DNA from: Methylococcales bacterium
GTDB lineage: Bacteria > Pseudomonadota > Gammaproteobacteria > Methylococcales > Methylomonadaceae
Assembly (NCBI GenBank): GCA_026399075.1
Contig: JAPLRR010000038.1
Span: 1 to 64,000 of the forward strand
Direction of reading: 5' to 3'
Length of the DNA: 64,000 bases
Numbering within the stretch: the stretch's first letter is position 1; each line of letters starts with the position of its first letter. A program made the position numbers and the translations under genes. This document shows, one piece after another, positions 18,475 through 27,795 of this stretch. The notes under the pieces were generated by a model. It searched no databases, had not been told where the DNA came from, and saw nothing but the letters and a program-made list of their open reading frames with translations.

Positions 18475-18618
18475 GGCTACCAACTTAATGCGGGACAGTT
18501 TAAGGTTAAGCCGTTCGTGGTGAGCTTGTCGAACCATGAACAGCTTAACCGTCCACCCTTCGACAAGCTCAGGGCGAACGGTTAAGCTTCAGGAATGTCC
18601 CGCTTTAAGTTGGTAGCC
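18475..18618. repeat. 144-bp nested inverted-repeat element, MITE-like
   Basis: Outer arms GGCTACCAACTTAATGCGGG at 18475 and its inverted copy ending at 18618 match at 22 of 23 positions. Inside are two inverted copies of a CGTTCG..TGAGCTTGTCGAA sequence; each is itself a small hairpin whose flanks differ in a pairing-preserving way (TGG/CCA in one, CCC/GGG in the other). The inner unit is a commonly seen bacterial palindrome. The structure suits a non-autonomous mobile element or a compound REP. No transposase is nearby. Confidence 0.7.
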
Positions 18619-18677
18619 GGGTATTTTAATTCTGAGGAGGGTAAGAATTGCCCCGGCCTTGTTTTAAACCAACGCGC

Positions 18678-18710
18678 AAAAAAAAGCCGCACCGAAAAAC
18701 CAGTGCGGCT
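18678..18710 (-). terminator. Rho-independent terminator of the porin gene
   Basis: On the minus strand AGCCGCAC and GTGCGGCT form an 8-bp GC-rich stem with a 10-nt loop, followed directly by eight T residues (18685-18678). It lies 89 bp beyond the porin stop codon. Confidence 0.85.
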
Positions 18711-18798
18711 GGATAAAACTATCGGGAGCGTCTTTTGTCCTAGCAGGGTATCAAACTAGGGCAACAAGTCGTCGAGGTCTAGCGATAGTCCCAGAGTA

Positions 18799-20433
18799 TT
18801 ACCAATCAAGTTGTATACGAGTTTCAATCATATCCAGGTCGGCATTGTTGAATGCGCGGCTGGTGTTATCAGGAACACCCGGCTTACCGGTTGGGGAAAC
18901 GGTTCCCGTATTTTGCGTGTTAATATCTAAAGCGTGAACCCAATCAGCCATAAAGCGGACGTGGGGGTTTGGATACCAATTCACGCCCAACTTGAAGGTT
19001 GACGCACGACCGCCGTAAATATCACCATCGTTCAAGTCAATATAATCATAACCGGCTGCCAGTTCCCAAGCACCCCAACCACCTTTCATATCAAAGTTAT
19101 GGTTAGGTTTAAGCCTATCCCAAGCACCTGTTCTTGATTTATATGCACGTGACTCACCTGTTAAGAAGTACGTCATATAGCCGTAATAACCCATCAAGGT
19201 ATTGCCGTTATAACCTTTGCCGTCAACATTAGTTTGTATGTATTCAGATTGTGCGGAGAATGGCCCATAAACTAAGGCCGCTTCTGCGCCATAACGGAAC
19301 AAATGGTTGACTTGGTGTGAGCCTTTCGTGCCATCTTTGCCTTGGGTCAATTGTCCGGTGTTTAATATGTTGGTACGGTCAACGTTGTTACCTATACCAT
19401 TGGCAAAAGACATGCCGCCGTTATTAAACGTGCCATCAGAACGGTAATTGTTGTTGATGTTTATATACGAACCGGATGTGCCGACATGCAAGAACTTGGT
19501 CTTGCTTTCCATCCAGGGTTGGCCACTGGCACGCAAGTTGATTTCATAGTCAGTGTCACCGCTACCGTTATTACGGTTACTGCCGCCGTTAGGGTTGGTG
19601 GAGCTATTGCTGGCGCCATTATTGCCAACAGGTTCTGTTTGGAACGATGTGGCAACTTGCCAGCGTTCCGCTGAATAATTGGCACCCGCACCTAGCTTGT
19701 AGGTATTGAGGTTATCAACAAAGGTATTGGTGATCATATTACGTTCAATGAAGGTAATATAACGGTTAGAAGTGGCTTCTTCCAAACTGAACGGTTCTTT
19801 AAAAGCACCGAATTTAACTGAGAAAGGTTTGGAGAAATTATAGCGTACATAAGCATCTGTTACGCCTGCGCCGGTTGTACCGTTGCCACGGGTAAAGTCG
19901 TATTCAAATTTATAATCGGTGTCTTTAAATATGGTACCTTCAACACCTAAACGCGCCCTACGCAAAGCCACGCCATCGTTTAATGGGGCTGGCAAGGTTG
20001 AAGCAGGACCGCCTATACCTAAATAGCCGTTATTTAGGTTTTGGTTAACATTCGATTGCGAATCCACTTGCATGCGGCCATTGATTGCCGCTTTAAAATT
20101 GCCGTCCTTGGTTTTAAATTCGATACCACCGTCTTTCAGCTCAATTTTACCTTCGCCTTCCGCTTCTTTGGCATGTTCTTCCAACGCTTTAATCTCGTTG
20201 GTTTTTAGCTCTAAATCTTGTTTAATTGCGTCAATTTCAGCAGCAGGCGCTGGGGCTGCGGCTACATGCTCGCCGACCCTTTCAAAAGAACCCATCAGTT
20301 CCCGGCCACGGCCTGGTTCTGCGTAGATTTGCTTGGTTTTAACATCCACATAAAGATCCATCGCCAAAGCGCTGAATGAGGCGCTTGCACCTAAAGTGGC
20401 AGCAATTGCCAACGTTAGTTTAGAGAATTTCAT
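18799..20433 (-). CDS. Phosphate-selective porin of the OprO/OprP family
   Basis: 544-residue outer-membrane protein. A signal peptide (LAIAATLGASASFSALA) is followed by a short conserved segment, a coiled-coil stretch at about residues 60-95 (IDAIKQDLELKTNEIKALEE) that should trimerise, and a beta barrel of aromatic-ended strands beginning at GRMQVDSQ and ending in TRIQLDW. RRARLGVEGTIFKDTDYKFEYDF-type strands are typical of OprO/P. Uptake of phosphate or polyphosphate is the inferred role and is supported by the PhoB boxes upstream. It is monocistronic with its own terminator. Confidence 0.85.
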   Translation of the reverse strand: MKFSKLTLAIAATLGASASFSALAMDLYVDVKTKQIYAEPGRGRELMGSFERVGEHVAAAPAPAAEIDAIKQDLELKTNEIKALEEHAKEAEGEGKIELKDGGIEFKTKDGNFKAAINGRMQVDSQSNVNQNLNNGYLGIGGPASTLPAPLNDGVALRRARLGVEGTIFKDTDYKFEYDFTRGNGTTGAGVTDAYVRYNFSKPFSVKFGAFKEPFSLEEATSNRYITFIERNMITNTFVDNLNTYKLGAGANYSAERWQVATSFQTEPVGNNGASNSSTNPNGGSNRNNGSGDTDYEINLRASGQPWMESKTKFLHVGTSGSYININNNYRSDGTFNNGGMSFANGIGNNVDRTNILNTGQLTQGKDGTKGSHQVNHLFRYGAEAALVYGPFSAQSEYIQTNVDGKGYNGNTLMGYYGYMTYFLTGESRAYKSRTGAWDRLKPNHNFDMKGGWGAWELAAGYDYIDLNDGDIYGGRASTFKLGVNWYPNPHVRFMADWVHALDINTQNTGTVSPTGKPGVPDNTSRAFNNADLDMIETRIQLDW

Positions 20434-20468
20434 AGTTTGCTCTCGGTAATTATAAAAAAACTACGGCA

Positions 20469-20524
20469 AGGATAGGGGAATTAAATGACAGCTTTATGAC
20501 GAATTTGTTACAGTTTGATGACAA
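20469..20524 (-). promoter_or_regulatory. Tandem PhoB boxes and -10 box of the porin promoter
   Basis: On the minus strand four 11-bp units follow one another: TTGTCATCAAA, CTGTAACAAAT, TCGTCATAAAG and CTGTCATTTAA (20524 down to 20481). Each has a GTCAT- or GTAAC-like core in the same phase, the arrangement of a double Pho box. A -10-like TATCCT lies at 20474-20469, six bases after the last unit, as at PhoB-dependent promoters that lack a -35. The ATG follows 35 bp later. Confidence 0.85.
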
Positions 20525-20904
20525 CGCAACAAGGGGCGATTAAGTTGTTATTTTGCAAATATAAAAAATATTGCACAACCACTCTTCTTGCATTATCAGC
20601 CTATCCAGCAAATTAGCGGCATCGCTTTTTTACAACAGATTGTTTAACTAGGGGGAGTTACTGGGCGCAGATTACTTCAGATGGCCAAAAGTTGAGCTTG
20701 TTGCAAAGGGCAGGAGTGGCTATTGCTACTAGTAGCTGCGGCTTAATCCGCACCTACAAAAACTCACTTAGGGTAAGCAGGGCATAGCTTTAAGGCAAGG
20801 GGCTTTAGGGCGGGAATAACTACCTTTAGCTTAAGCAGTTACAAAGCGGCGCTGCCCTTGATGTAAGGGCAGGCACAAGGGGCGGCACGTTATGACACTG
20901 GGCC
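20525..20904. other. Gene-free stretch with one small palindrome
   Basis: 380 bp between the porin promoter and the small secreted-protein gene. At 20732-20757 GTAGCTGCGG and CCGCACCTAC form a 9-bp stem with one mismatch, a pattern also hinted at near 17584-17603. I see no open frame or promoter I can support in the rest. Confidence 0.5.
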
Positions 20905-21309
20905 TTATTTCAGCTTGGCTGGTTTTAGCTTATAGACAATGGTTTTGGCGACGGTGTTCTTTTTTATTACCATGCGTATTTTTTTGAAATCATTCGTCCA
21001 GCGGGACTTAACAACCACGGCCTTCAAAGCAGCAGGAACATCCAACTGGCCTTGATAGTGGCCTGCACTATCGGTTAACGTACTGCCCAAAAGGCGTAAG
21101 CCCTTTTTGCCTTCACTGTAAAAGCTTAAGCCGACCGGCCCACCATCGGGTGTTTGGACCTGTATATTGACGGTGATGGTTTTGCTTGTGGCAAAATTAA
21201 AATTGTCTTTAACATTTAAACGTGTCATGTCGGCTGACACATAACCGGCCTGCAAAGACAGCATTAAAGCGACTGCAACGGCACCGTACATTTTTAACAT
21301 AGTTTTCAT
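20905..21309 (-). CDS. Small secreted protein of unknown function
   Basis: 134 residues with a signal peptide (AVAVALMLSLQAGYVSA). The mature part is beta-rich (TITVNIQVQTPDGGPVGLSFY, LTDSAGHYQGQLDVP) and resembles a single carboxypeptidase-regulatory-like or Ig-like domain; the tail is very basic (KPAKLK). It starts 17 bp after the LruC-type gene, so the pair is probably one operon and the protein may assist or coat that surface protein. The fold is a guess. Confidence 0.7.
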   Translation of the reverse strand: MKTMLKMYGAVAVALMLSLQAGYVSADMTRLNVKDNFNFATSKTITVNIQVQTPDGGPVGLSFYSEGKKGLRLLGSTLTDSAGHYQGQLDVPAALKAVVVKSRWTNDFKKIRMVIKKNTVAKTIVYKLKPAKLK

Positions 21310-21326
21310 TAAGGGGCCTTTTTCCG

Positions 21327-22978
21327 TTATTTGTTTAAGTAAATGAATTTAGTGTCTATGTCACGCAGATACCAATCTGCACTTTTGCTGCCTGAGCTTT
21401 CTGCCCAACTTTTAAATAATTTGTAACCACTAGTCACGTCGCTACGCTCGGAAGGGTACTGCCAGTTGTCCGGCACATCCAAAGCCCAAGGTAAATTACC
21501 TGCGCTACGGTAATAACGGTTTAAGCTTGCTTTAGAGTCATCATCATCGGTGCCAAATAAGCTGGGGTCGGCCAAGTCAGTCGGCGGAAAATCCACCAAA
21601 TGGGTTTCGCGGCCACGCTGATTATATTCACTGGAAAAAATGAACGGGTTATAGGATTAAAAAAGTTGCACGGCCATGGCTTTCCTGTTTCGGTGATAGT
21701 GTTGACATCAGGCGCAATAATAAACACCGCTTCTTTTTGTCCGGCCTCAATGGCCAATGCTTCGGCGGCATTGTTGTTTTTAACCAAACTGGTTGCGAGA
21801 GTCCCGTCATCGTTTTTGGCCAAAATCTCATCTTGGCCCACGCCTTGCAGATGCACCCCAAAACCACTATGGTTAGCGCCACCGCGGGCCGCAAACTCAT
21901 AGATCATCTCAACATCAACGATTTGGTTTTTGGCATTCAAGGTTTCAATGCTACGGTAATTAACGACTATGTCATTCAAATCATAATCCCCTGTTCTCGG
22001 CCACTGGTCTTCAAAAGCCAAACGCCCATAACCCGATGCGCTAGGGTAAAAACGCTGGGCTGAACGCTTGGGGTCTTTCGGGAAAACATCCAAGTAATCA
22101 GGGACTGTATCGCCATCGGTATCAATTTTGTTAACGTCCTTGTTCAAAGACAGGTCGTTCAATTGGCTTCTGTCCACGGCACTAAAAGGGGTGACATGAA
22201 TCGCAATAATCGCATCATTAAAATCATGGTCGCCACCTTTTTGGCGGTTAATATCCTCAAGGCCCAATATTAACAAGCCGTCCTGCGAATTCGATAACAA
22301 TACGGTATGCGCCCTTAGGTTACGGTTGTCATCAATTTCTGGATTAAGACTTTTAATAGTGCGGAATATCCAATCGGTAGACTGGTTAGGGTCAACTGCA
22401 CGTAAACTGGGTTTCCACGCATCTGCCGCCAAGGTAAAACCAATCGCGCTACCCGCCTTAAATGCGCCCAACTCAACAGCATCACCATACTTTAGTTGCG
22501 GTTTGGAGAAATTGGGGAAAATAATTTTTTCGTTCACATCGCTACCACGCGTCGGCAAGCTATCCGGCTTGAATTCAAAAAAGCCCAAAGCATTTAAATA
22601 ACCAGCCCCTTCATCAACAAAAGCCACGGTCACAGTAGCATCTTTTACCAGATAGAGGTTTGCCCCCAGATCATCGGTTAGCTGAATTTCTGGATTGTTC
22701 TTAATGTTCACGCCTTCAGGCAGTTTTTTAAGGACGCGATCTTTCAAATCAGCAGGCATTTTGCTGGACATGTCCACCAGTGTTTTGGGTACGCCCGTAT
22801 TGGCGTCATAGGGCCCCCAATATTGCCATTCTTTTGCTTGGGCTGCCAAAGGCGCTGCCAACAAGCCTAAACCCAATAACATTGCTTTGCCAAAACTAGC
22901 CTGTTTATCTGGCGATAATGCCTGAGCTTGGGGCTTAAAGGCGGTTTGGGTAACATTTAAATAGCGGCTTTTGTTCAT
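21327..22978 (-). pseudogene. LruC-domain surface protein, frameshifted near its C-terminus
   Basis: The frame from 22978 gives an N-terminal signal region (LGLGLLAAPLAAQA), a DUF4114-like domain (FVDEGAGYLNALGFFEF, GLEDINRQKGGDHDFNDAI), a calcium-loop-like DTDGDTVPDYLD and most of an LruC domain (GYGRLAFEDQWPRTGDYDLND). Near 21651 it leaves the conserved frame and ends unnaturally at 21521. The LruC tail (NPFIFSSEYNQRGRE, VDFPPTDLADPSLFG) continues in another frame to 21327. One extra T in the coding strand near 21651-21654 would restore a continuous FFNPYNPFIF. This is either a real frameshift or a sequencing error. Confidence 0.8.
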
Positions 22979-23619
22979 GAGAGGATTCCAGTTGCACGGT
23001 TCAATAAGAGTTAATTTGTATAAAGCAAGTCAGATGCCAAGTTTTTCAACCAATCTTTAATTTGTTATCACCCAGTTGATTAGGTCAATTTTAATACTTA
23101 TTTATCAATATATTGAAAATTAAAAACCGCGTTTTTATTTTTACTGACGGTTAAATGCTTATTATGAACCCGAAAACGGGCTGTAATTTTTTAAATGCCA
23201 CCCCAATGGGCAATAACGCTGTAATAAATTGATTTATATAGTTTTAATTTCTTTTTTAACATTGCCGATGATTTACCTCCAATTTGCAAATCGGTAATGG
23301 GTCAATTGCATATTGCAAGTGTAACCGTTTCGCAAAATCAAAATCCATAGGCCTACGTCAAGCAACCAGACAATTGCAGGGAAATAAATTTGTCCACCTT
23401 TTTCATACGCGGTGTTTCAAAGTAGTGCATCTGCCGACCAAAAACTGCATGATTTAACGGAATTAAAGCAATTTGTACTTTAATACGTCTATGATCCATG
23501 TGGTCAATATATCTTAAGTAATTATTTTTATTTGATTATTTTAAATGGCGCCATGCCGCTTTAAAGGAGGGTGTGTTTCTTGCTTAAATATTCTGATATT
23601 GGCTAACAGGGGAAATAAC
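22979..23619. other. AT-rich divergent intergenic region
   Basis: About 640 bp between the LruC-type gene (minus) and the mutarotase-like gene (plus). It is clearly richer in A and T than the flanking genes and holds several poly-T/poly-A runs, for example around 23085-23135. A short CCCGAAAACGGG hairpin followed by a T-rich run lies near 23168-23190. No open frame, promoter or known motif could be supported. Confidence 0.4.
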
Positions 23620-24525
23620 ATGGATATTGACGACTTAAACCTCAGCTATGGTATTGCAGGGCAACTCAGTTTTGTCAAAGGCAAGGGTGGCTTCCCATTC
23701 ATTTTGGTCAACAACCATAGCGCCAGCGCACTCATTTCGGTTTATGCGGCACAAGTGCTTTCTTACCGACCTAGGGGTGAATCTGAAGATCTTTTATTTC
23801 TTAGCCCCAAAGCCGTTTACGGCCAAGGTAAAGCCATCAGGGGTGGAATTCCTGTCTGCTGGCCGTGGTTTGGCCCAAACCCCTGCGATTTGGATGCGCC
23901 TAAGCACGGCTTTGTCCGTAATGGCTTATGGACTGTAGCCAGCACAAGCACCATCAACGCTGATGAAACAAAAATAAAACTAAAATTTGCCGAAACCGTC
24001 CAAAGTGAACGTTGCTGGCAACATGATTTTGACCTGGAACTGGACATTTCAATTGGCAATACATTAACGCTGGAACTGGTCACCCGCAATACGGGCGACC
24101 AAAGCTTTTCGATCACCCAAGCATTCCATACCTATTTTCAAGTTGGGGATATAAACCACGTCCAAGTTCTGGGACTTGAAAACACGGGCTACATGGATAA
24201 ATTAGATGAGGATGCGCTGAAACTTCAACAGGGTGCTGTGACCGTGGCCCATGAAGTGGATCGGATTTATTCTGATGTAAATACAGAATTGATTATTAAC
24301 GATGCGGCCTTTGACCGCCAAATCAGATTAACTTCCACCAACAATAAATCTGCGGTGGTATGGAATCCATGGCAAGATACCTCGGTAAAAATGCCGGATT
24401 TAGAGGCCGATGATTATCGGCGGTTTATTTGCGTTGAGGCTGGCAATATGGGCGCGGATGTCATAGATATTCCACCAGCAAGCGAATACCGTTTACATAC
24501 CCAGTTCAAAATTATTCGTGATTAG
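23620..24525 (+). CDS. D-hexose-6-phosphate mutarotase (YeaD-like)
   Basis: 301-residue aldose 1-epimerase-like protein of the YeaD family, which interconverts anomers of hexose 6-phosphates. Seen are VYGQGKAIRGGIPVCWPWFGP, the catalytic His in QAFHTYF and the catalytic Glu in CVEAGN. The frame extends to 23545, but the ATG at 23620 with an AGGGGA site six bases upstream starts at the family position. It has no operon partners here. Confidence 0.9.
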   Translation: MDIDDLNLSYGIAGQLSFVKGKGGFPFILVNNHSASALISVYAAQVLSYRPRGESEDLLFLSPKAVYGQGKAIRGGIPVCWPWFGPNPCDLDAPKHGFVRNGLWTVASTSTINADETKIKLKFAETVQSERCWQHDFDLELDISIGNTLTLELVTRNTGDQSFSITQAFHTYFQVGDINHVQVLGLENTGYMDKLDEDALKLQQGAVTVAHEVDRIYSDVNTELIINDAAFDRQIRLTSTNNKSAVVWNPWQDTSVKMPDLEADDYRRFICVEAGNMGADVIDIPPASEYRLHTQFKIIRD

Positions 24526-24589
24526 GCTAGTGGCCGGGACTACGTGGGGCATCCAACTGCAAGTAGGATCCCCCTTGAAAATCAGCCCC

Positions 24590-25393
<804 letters not shown>

Positions 25394-26530
25394 TTATCCT
25401 GTTAGTTTGTCAAAAAAGCTTTTAACGCCATCGATCCAAGAATGCTCTTGGGGACTGTGATGCTTGCCGCCACTCAATAAGGATTCGTTCAATTTTTCCA
25501 CCAGCGCCTTTTGCTCCTTGGTCAGTTGCACCGGTGTTTCAACCTTTACCTTACAAAGCAAATCACCGACTGGCCCGCCCCGGACCTGTTTAACGCCTTT
25601 ACCACGCAACCGGAATGATTTGCCAGTTTGGGTTTCGGCAGGGATAGTCAATTTGACTTCGCCATCTAGCGTAGGCACTTGTATGGCATCACCCAAACAG
25701 GCTGTCGCAAAGCTAATGGGCACTTCACAATATAAATTGGCACCATCACGGGTAAAAATGGCATGGTCTTTTACCCGTACTTCGATATACAAATCGCCGG
25801 ACGGGCCGCCGCGTTCACCGGCTTCACCCTCACCCGCCAAACGGATACGGTCGCCAGTGTCCACACCAGCAGGAATCTTGGCTGACAAGGTTTTGCTTTC
25901 TTGCACACGGCCTTCACCATGACATGATCCGCAAGGGTCTTTGATTTGTTTGCCCGTGCCATGGCAAGTGGGGCACGCTTGTTGTACGGAGAAAAAGCCT
26001 TGCTGCATCCTGACTTGGCCATGGCCATGGCAGGTTGTACAAATAACTGGGCTGGAGCCTTTTTTCGCACCGGTGCCGTTACAGGTGCCACAAGCCACTA
26101 AAACCGGAATACGAATTTTCGTTTCTGTGCCGGCCACCGCCTCTTCCAGGGATAGCTCCAAGTTATAGCGCAAGTCTGAACCGCGCTGGACATTGCCACG
26201 CTGCCTACCGCCGCCAAAAATATCGCCAAACACATCGCCGAAAATATCACTAAAACCTTCGCCGCCGCCAAAGCCGCCAGGTCTGCCGCCCATGGACGGA
26301 TCGACACCGGCATGTCCAAATTGGTCATAAGCCGCGCGTTTTTTGGGGTCTGACAAAATTTCGTAAGCTTCTTTAATTTGCTTAAATTTAGCTTCGGCGA
26401 CTTCGGGGTTGTCCGCGTTTCTATCGGGGTGATATTTCATCGCCATGCTGCGGTAGCTTTTTTTGATTTCCGCATCGCTGGCGTTTTTATCGACGTTAAG
26501 CAGTTTGTAAAAGTCTTCTTTGGTTGCCAT
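25394..26530 (-). CDS. dnaJ: Chaperone DnaJ
   Basis: 378-residue type I Hsp40: J domain with HPD (KYHPDRN, residues about 33-35), Gly/Phe-rich stretch ([13 protein letters not shown]), four CxxCxGxG zinc motifs between about residues 145 and 210, and the client-binding C-terminal domains. It delivers substrates to DnaK and stimulates its ATPase. It is separated from dnaK by about 1.3 kb holding brnTA and relics, so it probably needs its own promoter. A hairpin covering its ribosome-binding site is listed separately. Confidence 0.97.
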   Translation of the reverse strand: MATKEDFYKLLNVDKNASDAEIKKSYRSMAMKYHPDRNADNPEVAEAKFKQIKEAYEILSDPKKRAAYDQFGHAGVDPSMGGRPGGFGGGEGFSDIFGDVFGDIFGGGRQRGNVQRGSDLRYNLELSLEEAVAGTETKIRIPVLVACGTCNGTGAKKGSSPVICTTCHGHGQVRMQQGFFSVQQACPTCHGTGKQIKDPCGSCHGEGRVQESKTLSAKIPAGVDTGDRIRLAGEGEAGERGGPSGDLYIEVRVKDHAIFTRDGANLYCEVPISFATACLGDAIQVPTLDGEVKLTIPAETQTGKSFRLRGKGVKQVRGGPVGDLLCKVKVETPVQLTKEQKALVEKLNESLLSGGKHHSPQEHSWIDGVKSFFDKLTG

Positions 26531-26541
26531 GTTCCAATCCG

Positions 26542-26561
26542 CTCCTGGGGGGTGTCAGGAG
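26542..26561 (-). promoter_or_regulatory. Hairpin masking the dnaJ ribosome-binding site
   Basis: In the dnaJ leader, CUCCUG (26561-26556) can pair with CAGGAG (26547-26542) over an 8-nt C-rich loop. The second arm holds the AGGAG Shine-Dalgarno, 11 nt before the ATG. A six-pair helix hiding the ribosome site of a heat-shock gene could act as an RNA thermometer; this is inference. Confidence 0.45.
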
Positions 26562-26619
26562 ATTAAGCATTGCTGCAAGGTTGTGAAAAGCCGCACACGG
26601 GGCGCGGGGTGGGTTTTGG

Positions 26620-26754
26620 TCATCTATTATTTAAATTAACGTGGCTATACTCATCGAAAAAATGGGTAAAACCTTTAGCACTTAGGCCAGCACGAAGTTT
26701 TGTGTCGCCCGTCCAAGGCAAACCATCCAGTTCTAGGGCATGCTCCTTATACAT
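26620..26754 (-). CDS. Possible 44-residue open frame downstream of brnA
   Basis: The frame starts at an ATG overlapping the last codons of brnA and encodes a normal-looking peptide (ELDGLPWTGDTKLRAGLS, then FTHFFDEYSHVNLNNR). I do not recognise it. It may be the end of a decayed gene in the insertion between dnaK and dnaJ, or chance. Confidence 0.25.
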   Translation of the reverse strand: MYKEHALELDGLPWTGDTKLRAGLSAKGFTHFFDEYSHVNLNNR

Positions 26755-27061
26755 TTTTGTGCGCGTCTACATAAGCGCGTAGGACTGCGTTTATTTTGGT
26801 TTGATAGCGTTTTCCTGTGTGCCTAAAAAAATCAAGGACATCCGAATCAATCCGCAAGGTAATTTGGGTTTTTTGTTCCGTGGCTGGCAAACTAACAGCT
26901 TGCCAAAAGGCATCCGTCAGCATAGGCGCGTCGCTATAGTCAATGGCCTCATCAGGCATGGCGGCGATAGCATCCAGTTCCGCACGTTGTTTCGCCGTTA
27001 AGGGTGGCAAATGGTCGGCACTAAGCGTGAGCTTGGTAGTATTGCTTGCGCTCTTTTTCAT
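26747..27061 (-). CDS. brnA: BrnA-type antitoxin
   Basis: 104-residue BrnA antitoxin. The C-terminal half (TQITLRIDSDVLDFFRHTGKRY, followed by INAVLRAYVDAH) is the ribbon-helix-helix DNA-binding domain; the N-terminal part should wrap the toxin. The reading frame starts 41 bp inside the upstream toxin gene. The pair is expected to repress its own promoter. Confidence 0.88.
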   Translation of the reverse strand: MKKSASNTTKLTLSADHLPPLTAKQRAELDAIAAMPDEAIDYSDAPMLTDAFWQAVSLPATEQKTQITLRIDSDVLDFFRHTGKRYQTKINAVLRAYVDAHKNV

Positions 27062-27308
27062 TGGCTTTTCTCGCTGAAATTAATCTGATGGTATCACCAT
27101 CACGAACCGTATAAACAACATAGAGTACAGCATGATTGACCATACCAATAGTTGCCCAACGGTCTTCACCATACTCTTCCGAGGGATCATGTGACTCAAT
27201 TCGGCACGGGTCGAAAAATACGCGTACGGCTAAACCGAAGCTTACACCATGCTTGGCTTCGTTGCGCGTTGCTTTGGTAGGATCAAATTCAAAATTTATT
27301 TCATTCAT
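27021..27308 (-). CDS. brnT: BrnT-type ribonuclease toxin
   Basis: 95-residue BrnT toxin, a RelE-like ribonuclease. FEFDPTKATRNEAKHGVSF, then EDRWATIGM, VLYVVYTVRDGDTIRLISAR and the KERKQYY tail fit the family, including the basic and aromatic active-site residues. Toxin before antitoxin with overlap is the normal brnTA order. The unit sits inside the dnaK-dnaJ interval. Confidence 0.88.
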   Translation of the reverse strand: MNEINFEFDPTKATRNEAKHGVSFGLAVRVFFDPCRIESHDPSEEYGEDRWATIGMVNHAVLYVVYTVRDGDTIRLISARKANEKERKQYYQAHA

Positions 27309-27416
27309 AACACAATCCTTTGTAGTTACTTTTGTAGTTTAGGTCATGCTACCAGTAAAGGAATACCTAATCAATCTTCACCGCCTTCCAAAGCCTCTAT
27401 GCCGTGTAGGCGTTGT

Positions 27417-27539
27417 TTAAGCCACATCCTGCATAGGGCGAATTCGCGAATGGGGGAGGATGCGGCCTTCTTTTTCAAAATATTGAAGGACATCTTCAAC
27501 AACTTCACATAATTCGCTATACAATCGCACGGGGTCATC
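27417..27539 (-). pseudogene. Relic of a small unidentified gene (3' part)
   Basis: From 27539 an open frame without a start codon encodes DDPVRLYSELCEVVEDVLQ and continues through YFEKEGRILP to a stop at 27417. It reads like the natural C-terminal end of a small toxin-antitoxin-type protein, but its 5' part has been replaced by the addiction-module relic. I cannot name the family. Confidence 0.35.
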
Positions 27540-27675
27540 ACCACTCTTTTAACCAAGCGTCCGACAATTCCATATCAGATAAATTTTCAAGGCTTAACAA
27601 CAAGCTGCGTGCAAGTTTTGCCCTATCTGCTAAAGGTAAATGCAATGCGGATTGCTCAAGGGTGGTTGCATCCAT
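27538..27675 (-). pseudogene. Truncated addiction-module (Unstab_antitox) antitoxin
   Basis: 45 residues, MDATTLEQSALHLPLADRAK onwards to LSDAWLKEW, match the first half of the short addiction-module antitoxins that are normally about 75 residues long. The frame stops abruptly where the unrelated 3' relic begins, so it looks like a deletion junction. No partner toxin is adjacent. Confidence 0.6.
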
Positions 27676-27721
27676 TGGAATGACTCCTGCTACTTGCACA
27701 TCAAGTAAATCAAATAGATAA

Positions 27722-27777
27722 AGGGTGCATGAAGCACCCTAAAGTCACACAACATCCCCGCCTTATAAAAGGCGGGG
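27722..27777 (-). terminator. Two hairpins after dnaK
   Basis: CCCCGCCTT/AAGGCGGGG (27756-27777) is a perfect 9-bp stem with a 4-base loop, 19 bp after the dnaK stop. AGGGTGC/GCACCCT (27722-27740) is a second 7-bp stem followed on the minus strand by TTTATC. They probably end or reduce transcription between dnaK and the toxin-antitoxin insertion. Confidence 0.6.
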
Positions 27778-27795
27778 ATTATTACCCGCTATGGC

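Noticed and set aside
23085-23200. Possible sigma-factor binding sites in the AT-rich gap
   Set aside because: Poly-T and poly-A runs give chance matches; no pair of hexamers with correct spacing stood out.
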